51,089 bases of DNA from Rhodobacteraceae bacterium HLUCCA12 (GCA_001314715.1 LJSV01000018.1:1-51089), one strand, 5' to 3'. Counted from the stretch's first letter, positions 16,550 through 25,388 are shown. Translations and numbers: made by a program. The notes: generated by a model not told the origin, from the sequence alone.

Positions 16550-17386
16550 TCACATGATCGCCGGCTTGTCGACCGACGGGCTTTGCGCCTTTCCGGCGGC
16601 CTCATCAGGCGGCAGGCTGTCATCCCACAGCCGCGCAATATAGCGCGCGCCGCTGCGCCCGTTCGACTCGTCGGCGCAAAGCCAGCCGATGGCACGGCGC
16701 ATTACCGCCGCGGGCAGCAGGCCGCCATCGGCGCCACGCTTGTTCGCGCTGTCGGGCAAGAGCGCGGTATCGGCCGCACCGCCGGGCAGATAGACCATCA
16801 CGTCAACCCCGGTTCCTTCCAGATCCTGCGCCCAGACCCGCGATGCGGCTTCCAGACCCGCCTTTGACGGACCATAGGGCGCATAGCCGCGCCGCACCAT
16901 GGTCTGGTCGCTGGTCGAGATGTTGATGATCTTGCCGAAACCGCGCGCGATCATTCCCGGCGTCACCGCGGCGGCCATGTTGAACGCGCCGTTCAAGTTG
17001 ATGTCGATGATCTCGCGCCAGATGGCCGGGTCGGTTTCCCAGAATTTCGTGGGTACGGTGTTGAAGGTCTCGGACACCAGCCGCATGCCGCGCCCGGCAT
17101 TGTTGACCAGCACATCCACCGCCCCGAACGCGGCTTCGGCCTCGGCGACGACACGTGCGCAATCGGCCGGATCACGGACATCGGCCTGAACGGCAATCGC
17201 CCGTCCATCGCCCGAGAGGGCCGCGGCCTCGGTCACGGTATCCGCCAGCTCGCCACCGGCGCGCGCCCCGGTGACGACCAAACGCGCGCCGGATGCTGCA
17301 AGCTCCAGCGCCATTTCGCGGCCAAGCCCGCGGCCGCCGCCGGTGATGACCACCACCCTGTCGCGCAACGAGGGAAATTGGCTCAT
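16550..17386 (-). CDS. Short-chain dehydrogenase/reductase
   Basis: 278 residues from ATG 17386, which overlaps the stop of the preceding racemase-fold gene by four bases. Classical SDR motifs are present: TGGGRGLG (cofactor), NNAG (95-98), Ser157 or nearby in NISTSD, and Tyr171 and Lys175 in APYGPSKAGLE. The C-terminal 50 residues (ADESNGRSGARYIARLWDDSLPP) are longer than in typical 250-residue members. It would oxidise an alcohol or reduce a ketone with NAD(P). Within the operon it sits between the cysteine-containing racemase-fold gene and the monooxygenase gene. Substrate unknown. Confidence 0.88.
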   Translation of the reverse strand: MSQFPSLRDRVVVITGGGRGLGREMALELAASGARLVVTGARAGGELADTVTEAAALSGDGRAIAVQADVRDPADCARVVAEAEAAFGAVDVLVNNAGRGMRLVSETFNTVPTKFWETDPAIWREIIDINLNGAFNMAAAVTPGMIARGFGKIINISTSDQTMVRRGYAPYGPSKAGLEAASRVWAQDLEGTGVDVMVYLPGGAADTALLPDSANKRGADGGLLPAAVMRRAIGWLCADESNGRSGARYIARLWDDSLPPDEAAGKAQSPSVDKPAIM

Positions 17387-18141
17387 GCCGTCACCGCCTT
17401 GTTTGCCTTGAATAGTCTTCCGCCACCGGGCACCGCATCGCCGATACCCGCGCGGCGCAGCGCCTGCCAAAGGGTCGCCGTGTTCGACGTGACCGCTGGC
17501 AAGCCGGTTTCACGCTCAAGCGCAGCGATCAGGGGCAGCGACGGAAAGTCGGTGCAGGTGATCAGAAGCGCCTGTTCATCCCCACCGAGAACAGCCATCG
17601 CATGCTCGCGCACGCGCTCCAGCGGCGTTTCGGCAATACGCGGAAATTCCTGCGGCCCGTTTGCGCCGATGCCCAGGCCCGCGATGGCGGTGACCGCGAT
17701 GCCGTGCGCCTCAAGGAACGCGGTCTCGTGATCGTTGAGCGCCTGGTGATAGGGCGTCGCCACAGCCACGCGGCGCACATCCAGCGCCGCAAGGGCCGCC
17801 ACGATCGCCGCGGCGGTGGTCACGCAGTCGACCCCGCTGCGCGCGGTCATCTGTTCGGGGATACTGTCGGCGGGGGTGGCAATAGAGCCGGCGGTGCAGG
17901 CATAGGCAACGACATCGACCCGCGCCGGGGTCAACAGCCCGATCGCCCCATCCAGATCATCCCAGAGGCCCGCACGGCCTTCGGGCGACGTGGTGTCCGA
18001 ATGTAGCCTCATCCGGGTGGTGTGAAAGCTCACGCCCTCGGGCATCATGCGCGACCATTCGCTTTCGTTCACGGTATTCGTGGGCGGCACGATCAGGCCC
18101 AGCCGCGCGCGGTAGCCATAGCTGGACAGATGGCGGGTCAT
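17383..18141 (-). CDS. Asp/Glu-racemase-fold enzyme (maleate cis-trans isomerase family), both cysteines present
   Basis: 252 residues from ATG 18141. LGLIVPPTNTVNESEW is the N-terminal signature of the maleate isomerase/EutA/arylmalonate decarboxylase group. Cys82 in VVAYACTAGS and Cys196 in LLITCTDFPSL are the expected catalytic pair, and the C-terminal TSNTATLWQALRRAG is conserved. NicE-type members isomerise maleate to fumarate, and other members racemise or decarboxylate. It follows the CoA-transferase gene by 61 bases and overlaps the SDR gene by four. It is the cysteine-complete counterpart of the cysteine-less copy at the end of the same operon. Confidence 0.88.
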   Translation of the reverse strand: MTRHLSSYGYRARLGLIVPPTNTVNESEWSRMMPEGVSFHTTRMRLHSDTTSPEGRAGLWDDLDGAIGLLTPARVDVVAYACTAGSIATPADSIPEQMTARSGVDCVTTAAAIVAALAALDVRRVAVATPYHQALNDHETAFLEAHGIAVTAIAGLGIGANGPQEFPRIAETPLERVREHAMAVLGGDEQALLITCTDFPSLPLIAALERETGLPAVTSNTATLWQALRRAGIGDAVPGGGRLFKANKAVTA

Positions 18142-18202
18142 GGTTCGGCCCCCGGTACCGGGACCGCGCTGGCCGTCGCGGTCAGGTTCGGTCGCGTTGC
18201 GT

Positions 18203-19465
18203 TCATGCCGCCCGCCCCCCGACCTTGCCGATGATGCCCGCCTCTTGCAAGTTCGACAATCTGTCGCTCGACAGGCCCAGCAAACCGGAAAAGACCTCGT
18301 CGTTGTGTTCGCCCAATTCGGGGCCGGGGCGATTGATTCGGCCCGGCGTGGCCGAAAGCTTGGGCGCGACGTTTTGCATGTGCATGGCGCCAAAGGTCGG
18401 GTGCATGACCTTGACGATGGCCTCGCGCGCCTTGAAATGCGCGTCCTTCAACATCTCGGGGGCGCGGTAGATGTCGCCGAAGGGAACACCGCCCGCTTCC
18501 AGCACTTCGCAAAGGGCATCGGCCGTCATCGTCCGGGTCCATTCGGCAATCAGATCGTCCAGTTCCTGCTGGTGCGCCCCGCGTGCGGAATGGGTGGCAT
18601 AGCGGTCGTCGCTGGCCAGTTCGGACCGACCCATACAGGTGGCCAGCCGGGCAAAAACCGTGTCCTGGTTGGCCGCGATCAGCACGAACCGATCATCCGC
18701 CGTGGGATAGACATTCGACGGCGCCACATTCGGCAGGATGGCGCCCGTCCGTTCGCGGATGTAATCGGCCTGATCGTATTCGGTAATCAGCGATTCCATG
18801 ACATTGAGCACGGCTTCGTAAATCGCGCTGTCCACAACCTGCCCGCGCCCGGTGCGATTGACGACATGCAGTGCCATCATCGCGCCCAGACAGGCAAAGG
18901 TCGCCGCCAGCGTGTCACCGATGGAAATGCCCATCCGACTGGGTGGTGTCGACGGGTCGCCCACGACATAGCGCAGCCCGCCCATGGCCTCGCCGATGGC
19001 GCCGTAGCCGGCACGCTTGGCATAGGGGCCGGTCTGGCCGTAGCCGGAGACCCGCACCATGATCAGCCGGGGGTTGATTTGCGACAATTCCTCGTAACTC
19101 AGACCCCAGCGTTCCATCGTACCAGGGCGAAAGTTCTCGACCAGGATGTCGGCCTTGGCAACCAGCGCACGGATGATGTCGGCCCCGTCCTGTTCGCGCG
19201 CATTGACCTCGATCGACTTCTTGTTGCGCGCGACCACGGGCCACCACAGCGACTTGCCATGCGCCTTCTCGCGCCCCCACTGGCGCATCGGGTCGCCCAG
19301 GCCGGGTTGTTCGACCTTGATCACCTCGGCCCCGAAATCGGCCATCAGTTGCCCGCAGAACGGCCCGGCCAGAAGTTGACCCATCTCGATCACCCGCAAC
19401 CCGGTCAGCGGGCCGTTTTCAGCCCCTTCGATGGCCAAGGCGGTGTCAGCGGAAGGGTTGTTCAT
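18203..19465 (-). CDS. CaiB/BaiF (type III) CoA-transferase
   Basis: 420 residues from ATG 19465. The opening PLTGLRVIEMGQLLAGPFCG and FGAEVIKVEQPGLGDPMRQW, then LVENFRPGTMERWGLSYEEL, are diagnostic of the family. The catalytic Asp184 lies in MGISIGDTLAATF. It moves CoA between acids, forming a glutamyl/aspartyl-anhydride intermediate; likely donors such as succinyl-CoA are family knowledge. It is the first gene of the minus-strand catabolic operon and starts 97 bases from the divergent HMG-CoA-lyase-type gene. That pairing suggests activation of a 3-hydroxyacid to its CoA ester, which the lyase then splits. Confidence 0.93.
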   Translation of the reverse strand: MNNPSADTALAIEGAENGPLTGLRVIEMGQLLAGPFCGQLMADFGAEVIKVEQPGLGDPMRQWGREKAHGKSLWWPVVARNKKSIEVNAREQDGADIIRALVAKADILVENFRPGTMERWGLSYEELSQINPRLIMVRVSGYGQTGPYAKRAGYGAIGEAMGGLRYVVGDPSTPPSRMGISIGDTLAATFACLGAMMALHVVNRTGRGQVVDSAIYEAVLNVMESLITEYDQADYIRERTGAILPNVAPSNVYPTADDRFVLIAANQDTVFARLATCMGRSELASDDRYATHSARGAHQQELDDLIAEWTRTMTADALCEVLEAGGVPFGDIYRAPEMLKDAHFKAREAIVKVMHPTFGAMHMQNVAPKLSATPGRINRPGPELGEHNDEVFSGLLGLSSDRLSNLQEAGIIGKVGGRAA

Positions 19466-19476
19466 AGGATTTCCCA

Positions 19477-19492
19477 ACTTGTCCAGACAACT
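19477..19492. promoter_or_regulatory. 16-bp near-palindromic operator, site 1
   Basis: ACTTGTCCAGACAACT lies between the CoA-transferase and HMG-CoA-lyase-type genes, 12 bases before the former's ATG. It matches the reverse complement of site 2 (22190-22205) at 14 of 16 positions and resembles the HutC/DasR-type GntR operator ACTGGTCTAGACCACT. Confidence 0.7.
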
Positions 19493-19562
19493 TTTTCTGA
19501 TAAAACCGCAACAGCCTGCACAATGCAAGTGGCGAAAACCCGTTGGCGCGAGAAAGGACACC

Positions 19563-20468
19563 ATGACCCTGCCCGATATCGAAATCGTCGAAGTCGCGCC
19601 CAGGGATGGGTTGCAGAACGAAAAGGCGCTGGTCTCGACGGCAGACAAGGCCGAACTGGTCAACCGCGCACTCGCCGCCGGACTTCGCCGGCTTGAGGTG
19701 ACGAGCTTCGTCAATCCCAAGCGGGTGCCGCAGATGGCCGATGCCGAGGCATTGATGGCAACGCTGTCACGCCCCCAAGGCGCCGGGTTCATCGGCCTTG
19801 CCTTGAACCAGCGCGGGTTCGAGCGCGCGCGCGACGCCGGTTGCAACGAGGTCAATTTCGTCGTCGTCGCGTCGGAAACCTTCAACCAGCGCAACCAGGG
19901 CGTGCCAATTGCCGACACGCTCGCAAGCTGGGCCAGTATCCGCGAACAGGCCAGCGCGGCGGGGCTGCGCACATCGGTGACCATCGGTGCGAGCTTTGGC
20001 TGTCCGTTCGAGGGCGAGATGCCCGCAAACAAGGTTCTGCGCATCGCCGAGGCGGTTTTGGAACACGCGCCGGACGAGCTGGCCTTTGCCGACACCATTG
20101 GTTGCGGCGTCCCGACACAGGTGAAAGCCCTGCTCAGGGGCGCGCGGGCGCTGGCGCCTGATCTGAGGCTGCGCTGCCATTTCCACGACACCCGCGCCAC
20201 CGGTATCGCCAATGTCGCCGCTGCGGTCGAGAACGGGGTTCAGGCCATCGACGCCAGCATCGGCGGAATCGGTGGTTGCCCCTTTGCCCCGGCGGCCACC
20301 GGCAATGTCGCCACCGAGGATGTGGTCTATATGCTGGAGCGCATGGGCCTGCACACGGGCGTCGATCTTGACGCGGTGATCGAAGCCGCGCGCTGGATCG
20401 CCGGCCCGCTGGGCAAGCCGGTGCCGTCGGCCCTGAGCCGGGCGGGCGGCTTTCCGCCGCCAGCCTAG
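19563..20468 (+). CDS. HMG-CoA-lyase-family carbon-carbon lyase
   Basis: 301 residues, the usual size, from ATG 19563 with AAAGGA upstream. The DRE-TIM metal/substrate residues are Arg14-Asp15 in VAPRDGLQNE and His206 and His208 in CHFHDTRATG. The signature cysteine is Cys239 in GIGGCPFAPAATGNVATED, with Asn248. It cleaves a 3-hydroxyacyl-CoA such as HMG-CoA or citramalyl-CoA, releasing acetyl-CoA. The divergent type III CoA-transferase gene makes a two-step activate-and-cleave module likely. It meets the TPP-enzyme gene tail to tail with a four-base overlap. A role in leucine breakdown is less likely, since no other leucine genes are present. Confidence 0.92.
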   Translation: MTLPDIEIVEVAPRDGLQNEKALVSTADKAELVNRALAAGLRRLEVTSFVNPKRVPQMADAEALMATLSRPQGAGFIGLALNQRGFERARDAGCNEVNFVVVASETFNQRNQGVPIADTLASWASIREQASAAGLRTSVTIGASFGCPFEGEMPANKVLRIAEAVLEHAPDELAFADTIGCGVPTQVKALLRGARALAPDLRLRCHFHDTRATGIANVAAAVENGVQAIDASIGGIGGCPFAPAATGNVATEDVVYMLERMGLHTGVDLDAVIEAARWIAGPLGKPVPSALSRAGGFPPPA

Positions 20469-22171
20469 TAGTCGCACAAGACGTTGATCAGCGCCTGTTG
20501 CCCCTTGGCGACGGCCTCAAGCCCCTGCGTCAACGCCGCGTCGAGCTCGGCCACGGTCGCGGCCCGCAGGCCAAGTCCGCGATGCGCCTCGATGATCCTT
20601 TCGTAATCCGGCTGCGGGCGCAGATCGGCCAGCAGGCGGCCACCCCCGGCCGCCGCCGCGCCCTGCCCGTGCATTGCCAGGGTCGAGTTCCGCACAGCCC
20701 CCCAGCAGCCGTTGTTGAACACCACCGTCAACACCGGCAGACTATTTGCCTCGGCCACGAAATGGCAGGCGGTGGGGTTGTTGAACATGTATGCGCCATC
20801 GCCCAGAACGGATATCACGGTTCGGTCGGGCATCGCCTTCTTGACGCCAAGCGCCGCGCCCAGCCCCCAGCCAAGCCCGCCAACGGGGCTGAGCCCGAAA
20901 TAGCTGCGGGCCGCCGGGGGCGGGCATTGTTCCGGGCGCAGCGGGTATTCGTTGGTGATGATCGCATCGCGCGGCAGCGCCCGGTGCAAGGCGGCGCTGG
21001 CGCTGGCCGGGGTCAGGGCCTCGACCGCGCCGTCGGCGGCCCAGCGCTGTCGGTCGCGCGCACGCTGCGATGCAAGGCGATCGCGGCGCGATGCGACCAC
21101 GGCGGCGGCACCGCCCTGTGGCGCGCCCAGCTCCGCGTCCAGTGCCTGAAGCGCAAGCTTGCTGTCGGCAGACAGGGTCAGTTGCGCGGGGTAGCTGCGC
21201 ATCGGATACCCTGCGGCCAGCGGGTCCGCGCCGATCTGCACCAGCGACTGCGCCGCCTGGGGCGTGCTGATGGCGGGCATCCACGGCACCTCGCAATCCA
21301 GTGCGATGATGAGATCGGCCTCGGCATACTGGCCATCGGGGCTGAACCCCAGGTGCATCGGATGATCGCCGGGCAAAAAGGCGCGCCGCGCACTGTTGCC
21401 CACGACCGGAAGCGCCCAGCGCTGCGCCAAATCGGCCAGGATCGGCACGGCGTCCGGGTCGGCGCCGAAATGCGAGGTCACGATGACCGGATGACTGGCA
21501 TTGCGAATCAGCTCTGCCAGCCGGGTCACGGCGGCGGGGTCGGCGCCGGGGCGGGATACCGTGCCCAATGGCGGCAGCTCGGCCGGAACCGGCGCCTGCA
21601 TCCCCAGAACCTCACGCGGAAGCGACAGGTAGACCGGGCCGGCCGGGCTGGCATGCGCCACTTCCATAGCCCGGCGCACGGCATCGTCGGCCTGTTCGGG
21701 AAAACGCAGCTCGTAGTCCCATTTCACGGCCTCGCGCAGCATCCCCGCCTGATCGAACAGTTCCTGCGCCCAATGCGGGTGCCGGGTTCGGGTGCCGTGA
21801 CGGCCTTGTTCCGTCACCGGGGTGCGCCCGGCGCTCAGCAGCATCGGCACATAGTCGCGGCCGGCGTTCAGCGCACCGCAAACGATATTCGCCGTGCCGA
21901 CGCTGACGTGAACCATCACCGCCTGCGCACGCCCGGTCACCATGGCGTGACCATGCGCCATCGACGCGGCCAGGTTCTCATGCGGAACGGTGACCGGCTC
22001 AGGCATGTCGGCCGCACCGGCCCCGGACGCGGCAAACGCCTCGACGATGGAGGGAAAATCAGTTCCCGACACCCCGTAGAACGCATCGACGCCGTAATGC
22101 TTGAGCGCGCGCAGATAATTCGTCGCGGCGAGGGCGGTTTCCCCGTCGGTCGGGCCTGTTGAACCGGACAT
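20465..22171 (-). CDS. Thiamine-diphosphate-dependent enzyme (acetolactate synthase / benzoylformate decarboxylase superfamily)
   Basis: 568 residues from ATG 22171 (AGGAAA upstream). The N-terminal domain has the catalytic Glu65 in VPHENLAASMAHG. The central domain is the family's Rossmann-like region, and the C-terminal domain has the cofactor motif GDGAYMFNNPTACHF starting at 457 and ending VVFNN. It would decarboxylate a 2-oxoacid or join it to an aldehyde or acyl acceptor. It differs from short phosphonopyruvate decarboxylases by its full three-domain length. It is divergent from the TAXI transporter gene across operator site 2, which implies that the imported acid, or a product of it, is its substrate. 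Confidence 0.88.
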   Translation of the reverse strand: MSGSTGPTDGETALAATNYLRALKHYGVDAFYGVSGTDFPSIVEAFAASGAGAADMPEPVTVPHENLAASMAHGHAMVTGRAQAVMVHVSVGTANIVCGALNAGRDYVPMLLSAGRTPVTEQGRHGTRTRHPHWAQELFDQAGMLREAVKWDYELRFPEQADDAVRRAMEVAHASPAGPVYLSLPREVLGMQAPVPAELPPLGTVSRPGADPAAVTRLAELIRNASHPVIVTSHFGADPDAVPILADLAQRWALPVVGNSARRAFLPGDHPMHLGFSPDGQYAEADLIIALDCEVPWMPAISTPQAAQSLVQIGADPLAAGYPMRSYPAQLTLSADSKLALQALDAELGAPQGGAAAVVASRRDRLASQRARDRQRWAADGAVEALTPASASAALHRALPRDAIITNEYPLRPEQCPPPAARSYFGLSPVGGLGWGLGAALGVKKAMPDRTVISVLGDGAYMFNNPTACHFVAEANSLPVLTVVFNNGCWGAVRNSTLAMHGQGAAAAGGGRLLADLRPQPDYERIIEAHRGLGLRAATVAELDAALTQGLEAVAKGQQALINVLCDY

Positions 22172-22189
22172 TTTTATATTTCCTGCTAG

Positions 22190-22205
22190 AGTTGTCCGTA
22201 CAAGT
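22190..22205. promoter_or_regulatory. 16-bp near-palindromic operator, site 2
   Basis: The minus strand reads ACTTGTACGGACAACT, matching site 1 (19477-19492) at 14 of 16 positions. It lies 19 bases before the ATG of the TPP-enzyme gene and 139 bases before the TAXI transporter gene. Confidence 0.7.
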
Positions 22206-22343
22206 ATGCTTTTATCGGCGGATGACGCAAGACTTGCGTCGAATAAGGTGAATGTCGTGCGGTGCGCCGATGCCGCAGCCGGAGCCGGGCAACCACCCTC
22301 CCGTCTGTGCATCCTGGGCCGACCCGACCAACAGGAGGACGAT

Positions 22344-23294
22344 ATGAACATCAGAACCATCGCCTTGAGCGCGACACTGCTGGGAACCGTCGGCGTGGGT
22401 CTGCCCGCGGCGGCGCAAACCGTTGGTCTGGCGACCACGCAGGGCGGCGCCACCGAACAGATCGCCAATGCCATCGCCATGGTCGTGACCGAAGAGACCG
22501 AGCTTCAGATCCGCCCGCAGATGTCGGCGAACACCGCGCAATATGTCCCGATGGTGAACGCCGGCCGGGTCGAGTTCGGCATCGCCAACTATCCGCAGAC
22601 CTTTTATGCGATCAACGGCACCGGCATGTCCGAGGGGCAGGCGAATCCTGACCTGCGCATCGTTGCCACGCTGTTTCCGTTCACGGCCGGGCTGGTCGTG
22701 ACCGAGGAATCGGGCATGACGGGCTATGACGACCTCGAAGGCGCGCGGGTGCCGCGCTACCCGGACAATTCGCTGGGCGACTATATCATCCGTGCCGGTC
22801 TGGCCGCTGGCGGGCTGACCTATGACGACGTCGAGACCGTGCCGATCGCCAACTTCCCGCGTCAATATGATGCCATGCGTCAGCGCCAGATCGACGTGTC
22901 GATCGCCACCGCCGGGGCACAGCCGACCTATGACCTCGAAGCCAGCCTGGATGGCATCCGCTTCCTGTCGTTCGAGGAGGATGCCGACGACACAATCGCC
23001 GAATACCTGCCCGGCACCTATACCCGGACCCTGCCCGAGGGGTTCCATTCGCTGCCCGGCCTGTCGGCGGAAAGCCGTCTGTTCGCCTATGACTACATGC
23101 TTTTCGCCCATCGCGATGTCAGCGACGAGATCGTCGCCGAAGTGATCGGCGCACTGGATAGCGGGGCGGAGGCTTTGCGCGACACCTCGCCGCTGTGGCA
23201 GGAATTCGACCCCGACGACATGGCCAAGACCACCGAAATGCCCATGCACGAAGGGGCTGAGGCCGTCTATCGCGATATGGGCCTGATCGACTGA
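22344..23294 (+). CDS. TAXI-family TRAP transporter substrate-binding protein
   Basis: 316 residues from ATG 22344, with a strong AGGAGG upstream. Residues 1-24 are a signal peptide (hydrophobic core ending GLPAAAQ), so the mature protein is periplasmic. VGLATTQGGATEQIANAIA and the later VEFGIANYPQ fit TAXI (TRAP-associated extracytoplasmic immunogenic) proteins. It delivers a solute, commonly a dicarboxylate or related acid, to the permease encoded next. A 13-bp stem-loop separates the two genes. The upstream 172-base gap holds operator site 2, so expression is probably inducible. Confidence 0.9.
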   Translation: MNIRTIALSATLLGTVGVGLPAAAQTVGLATTQGGATEQIANAIAMVVTEETELQIRPQMSANTAQYVPMVNAGRVEFGIANYPQTFYAINGTGMSEGQANPDLRIVATLFPFTAGLVVTEESGMTGYDDLEGARVPRYPDNSLGDYIIRAGLAAGGLTYDDVETVPIANFPRQYDAMRQRQIDVSIATAGAQPTYDLEASLDGIRFLSFEEDADDTIAEYLPGTYTRTLPEGFHSLPGLSAESRLFAYDYMLFAHRDVSDEIVAEVIGALDSGAEALRDTSPLWQEFDPDDMAKTTEMPMHEGAEAVYRDMGLID

Positions 23295-23307
23295 GCCCCA
23301 CGACACC

Positions 23308-23338
23308 TCTGGCGGTGCGCGCCCGGCGCGCCGCCAGA
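23308..23338 (+). promoter_or_regulatory. Intercistronic stem-loop between TAXI binding protein and permease genes
   Basis: Bases 23308-23320 pair with 23326-23338 over 13 positions with one G-T pair, around a five-base loop (gcccg). It starts 14 bases after the stop of the binding-protein gene. It has no T-run, so it is more likely a message-stabilising or partial-termination element that keeps the binding protein in excess. Confidence 0.7.
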
Positions 23339-23390
23339 AAGCTGACAGGTGCCGCGAAATTGCGGCCACAGACCCCGGAGAACGTCGCCG

Positions 23391-25385
23391 ATGGTGCAGG
23401 TGCCCAGTGATTCGTCCCAGAACCCGCCCGAACCGCCGCTGACCCCGTTCCAGACCATCGCCCGGACCGCAATGATGATCGTGGCCGTCGCTGTGCCACT
23501 GGTCACCATCATTTGGGTCACGAACGTTCCGGGGCGCCTGGGTTTTCTGCTTTATCCCGAACAGGTGGCGGCGCTGATGCTGGGGATGGCGGCGGCCGTG
23601 GTCTTCCTGGGCGAGATTCCGGGATGCGATCGCGCATGGAAAATGGTCCGCGATACCCTGTTCGCGGTGGCGGCACTGGGGTTCGGGGTGCATCTGTTCC
23701 TGCGGTTTCCGATCTTGTCCGAACAAGCGTTCTTCCATCCGACCGAGGCGTTGATCGTCGGGGTCCTTTCAGTCCTCATCGTGCTTGAGGGGGTCCGGCG
23801 CCGGATCGGGCTGGCGCTGATCGTTGTTTTTCTGGTTTTCTTTGTCTATGCCATCTTCGGCGATGTGATCCCCGGCGCACTGTCCGCCAGAACGCAGAAC
23901 CCGCTGGATCTGTTCCGGTATCTGGGTACCGATTCGGGTGCAATGCTGGGTCCGGCGCTGGCAATTGCGTGTTTCATCGTGGTGACATTCGTGCTGATGG
24001 GCCAATTGTTGCTGTCCACCGGCGGGACCGAGGTGTTCACGGGCCTCGCCGTGCGGCTGGCCGGTCAGGGGCACGGGAACTCGGCCAAGGTCGCGGTGTT
24101 GGCGTCGGGCTTCATGGGCTCGATCTCGGGCAGCGCGGTGTCGAACGTGGTCTCGACGGGCGTCGTCACCATTCCGATGATGCGGCGCGCAGGGTTCAAT
24201 GCCCGATCCGCCGGCGCGATCGAGGCCGCAGCCTCGACCGGGGGGCAACTGATGCCCCCGGTCATGGGGGCCGCGGCCTTCCTGATGGCCGAGAACCTGC
24301 GCCTGCCCTATAACGACATCATCGCGGCGGCATTGCTGCCGGCGATCCTGTTCTATTTCGCGGTTTATCTGCAGATCGATTTCACCGCGCGCAAATATCG
24401 CCTCAAGGCGCTCAGCGATATCGACGGACGCACGCTGAAACAGGTACTGCGCCATATCTGGATCATCGCCGTGCCATTCTCGATCCTGCTTTACGGGCTG
24501 TTCCAGCTCAATCAGCCCGCCGAACTGGCCGCGCTCTACGGTGCCGGGGCGTTGGTCGTGCTGGTCGTGTTCTTTGGCGGCGTCGGCGGACGGCTGAACC
24601 TGCGCCAGTGGGTCGAGATATTGTCGCGCACCGGCCGTATCGTCGGCGAGGTGATCCTGATCACCGCGATTGCCGGCATGATCATCGGCTTGCTGGCCAC
24701 CACCGGCCTGGGATTTGCCCTGTCGATGGCGCTGCTGGACTTCGGCCGGTCGAGCCTGTTCATGTTGCTGGTCGTCACGGCGCTGATCTGCATCATCCTG
24801 GGGATGGGCCTGCCGACAACAGGCGTTTACCTGTTGCTGGCATCGCTGGCTGCACCGTCGATCGTGGAACTGGGCGTCGGCGGGATCGAAGCGCATCTGT
24901 TCGTTCTCTATTTCGGGATGCTGTCGATGATCACGCCGCCCGTGGGTCTGGCCGCCTTTGCCGCCGCCTCGGTGGCGGGCGGGCCGGCCATTGGCACGGC
25001 GTTGACGGCGCTGCGCTATGGCTGGATCGCCTATTGCCTGCCGTTCCTGTTCGTCTATCAGCCCGGACTGCTGATGCAGACCACCTGGGCCGACACGGCA
25101 TTGGTGCTGGTGGCGACCACGGTGGCGGTGCCGCTGATCACCGCCGCGATCCTGGGGCATGGCTTGCGCCCGCTCGGTCCGCTGGGCCGGCTGCTGGCTG
25201 TTGTCTTCGGGGGCCTGGCGCTGCTGCCATCCAGCGCCTTTGCCGGCGCCAAGCAGGTGGAACTGGTAGCCCTGGCAGCGGCAATTGCCTTGATGGTGCT
25301 TCACATCCGTTCCGCCTGGCGAAATCCCGAAACACTGGAAACGGTTTCGGCCCGCGATGTATCGGGCAAGGCCAGCACCGGCTGA
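23391..25385 (+). CDS. TRAP transporter fused permease (DctQM-type, TAXI system)
   Basis: 664 residues from ATG 23391. The first 150 residues hold about four membrane segments, the small-permease part, and the rest carries 12 or so more, the DctM part. Diagnostic DctM pieces are GFMGSISGSAVSNVVSTGVVT followed by IPMMRRAGF, then GGQLMPPVMGAAAFLMAE and GMGLPTTGVYLLLASL. It works with the preceding binding protein as a sodium- or proton-driven importer in the inner membrane. It ends three bases before the convergent UTRA regulator gene. The short hydrophilic N-terminus (QVPSDSSQNPPEPP) is normal for the fused form. Confidence 0.93.
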   Translation: MVQVPSDSSQNPPEPPLTPFQTIARTAMMIVAVAVPLVTIIWVTNVPGRLGFLLYPEQVAALMLGMAAAVVFLGEIPGCDRAWKMVRDTLFAVAALGFGVHLFLRFPILSEQAFFHPTEALIVGVLSVLIVLEGVRRRIGLALIVVFLVFFVYAIFGDVIPGALSARTQNPLDLFRYLGTDSGAMLGPALAIACFIVVTFVLMGQLLLSTGGTEVFTGLAVRLAGQGHGNSAKVAVLASGFMGSISGSAVSNVVSTGVVTIPMMRRAGFNARSAGAIEAAASTGGQLMPPVMGAAAFLMAENLRLPYNDIIAAALLPAILFYFAVYLQIDFTARKYRLKALSDIDGRTLKQVLRHIWIIAVPFSILLYGLFQLNQPAELAALYGAGALVVLVVFFGGVGGRLNLRQWVEILSRTGRIVGEVILITAIAGMIIGLLATTGLGFALSMALLDFGRSSLFMLLVVTALICIILGMGLPTTGVYLLLASLAAPSIVELGVGGIEAHLFVLYFGMLSMITPPVGLAAFAAASVAGGPAIGTALTALRYGWIAYCLPFLFVYQPGLLMQTTWADTALVLVATTVAVPLITAAILGHGLRPLGPLGRLLAVVFGGLALLPSSAFAGAKQVELVALAAAIALMVLHIRSAWRNPETLETVSARDVSGKASTG

Positions 25386-25388
25386 CCC

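Noticed and set aside
18138-18206. 22-residue open frame overlapping the CoA-transferase stop
   Set aside because: It has an ATGA overlap but no conserved content; it more likely represents the leader to the next gene.
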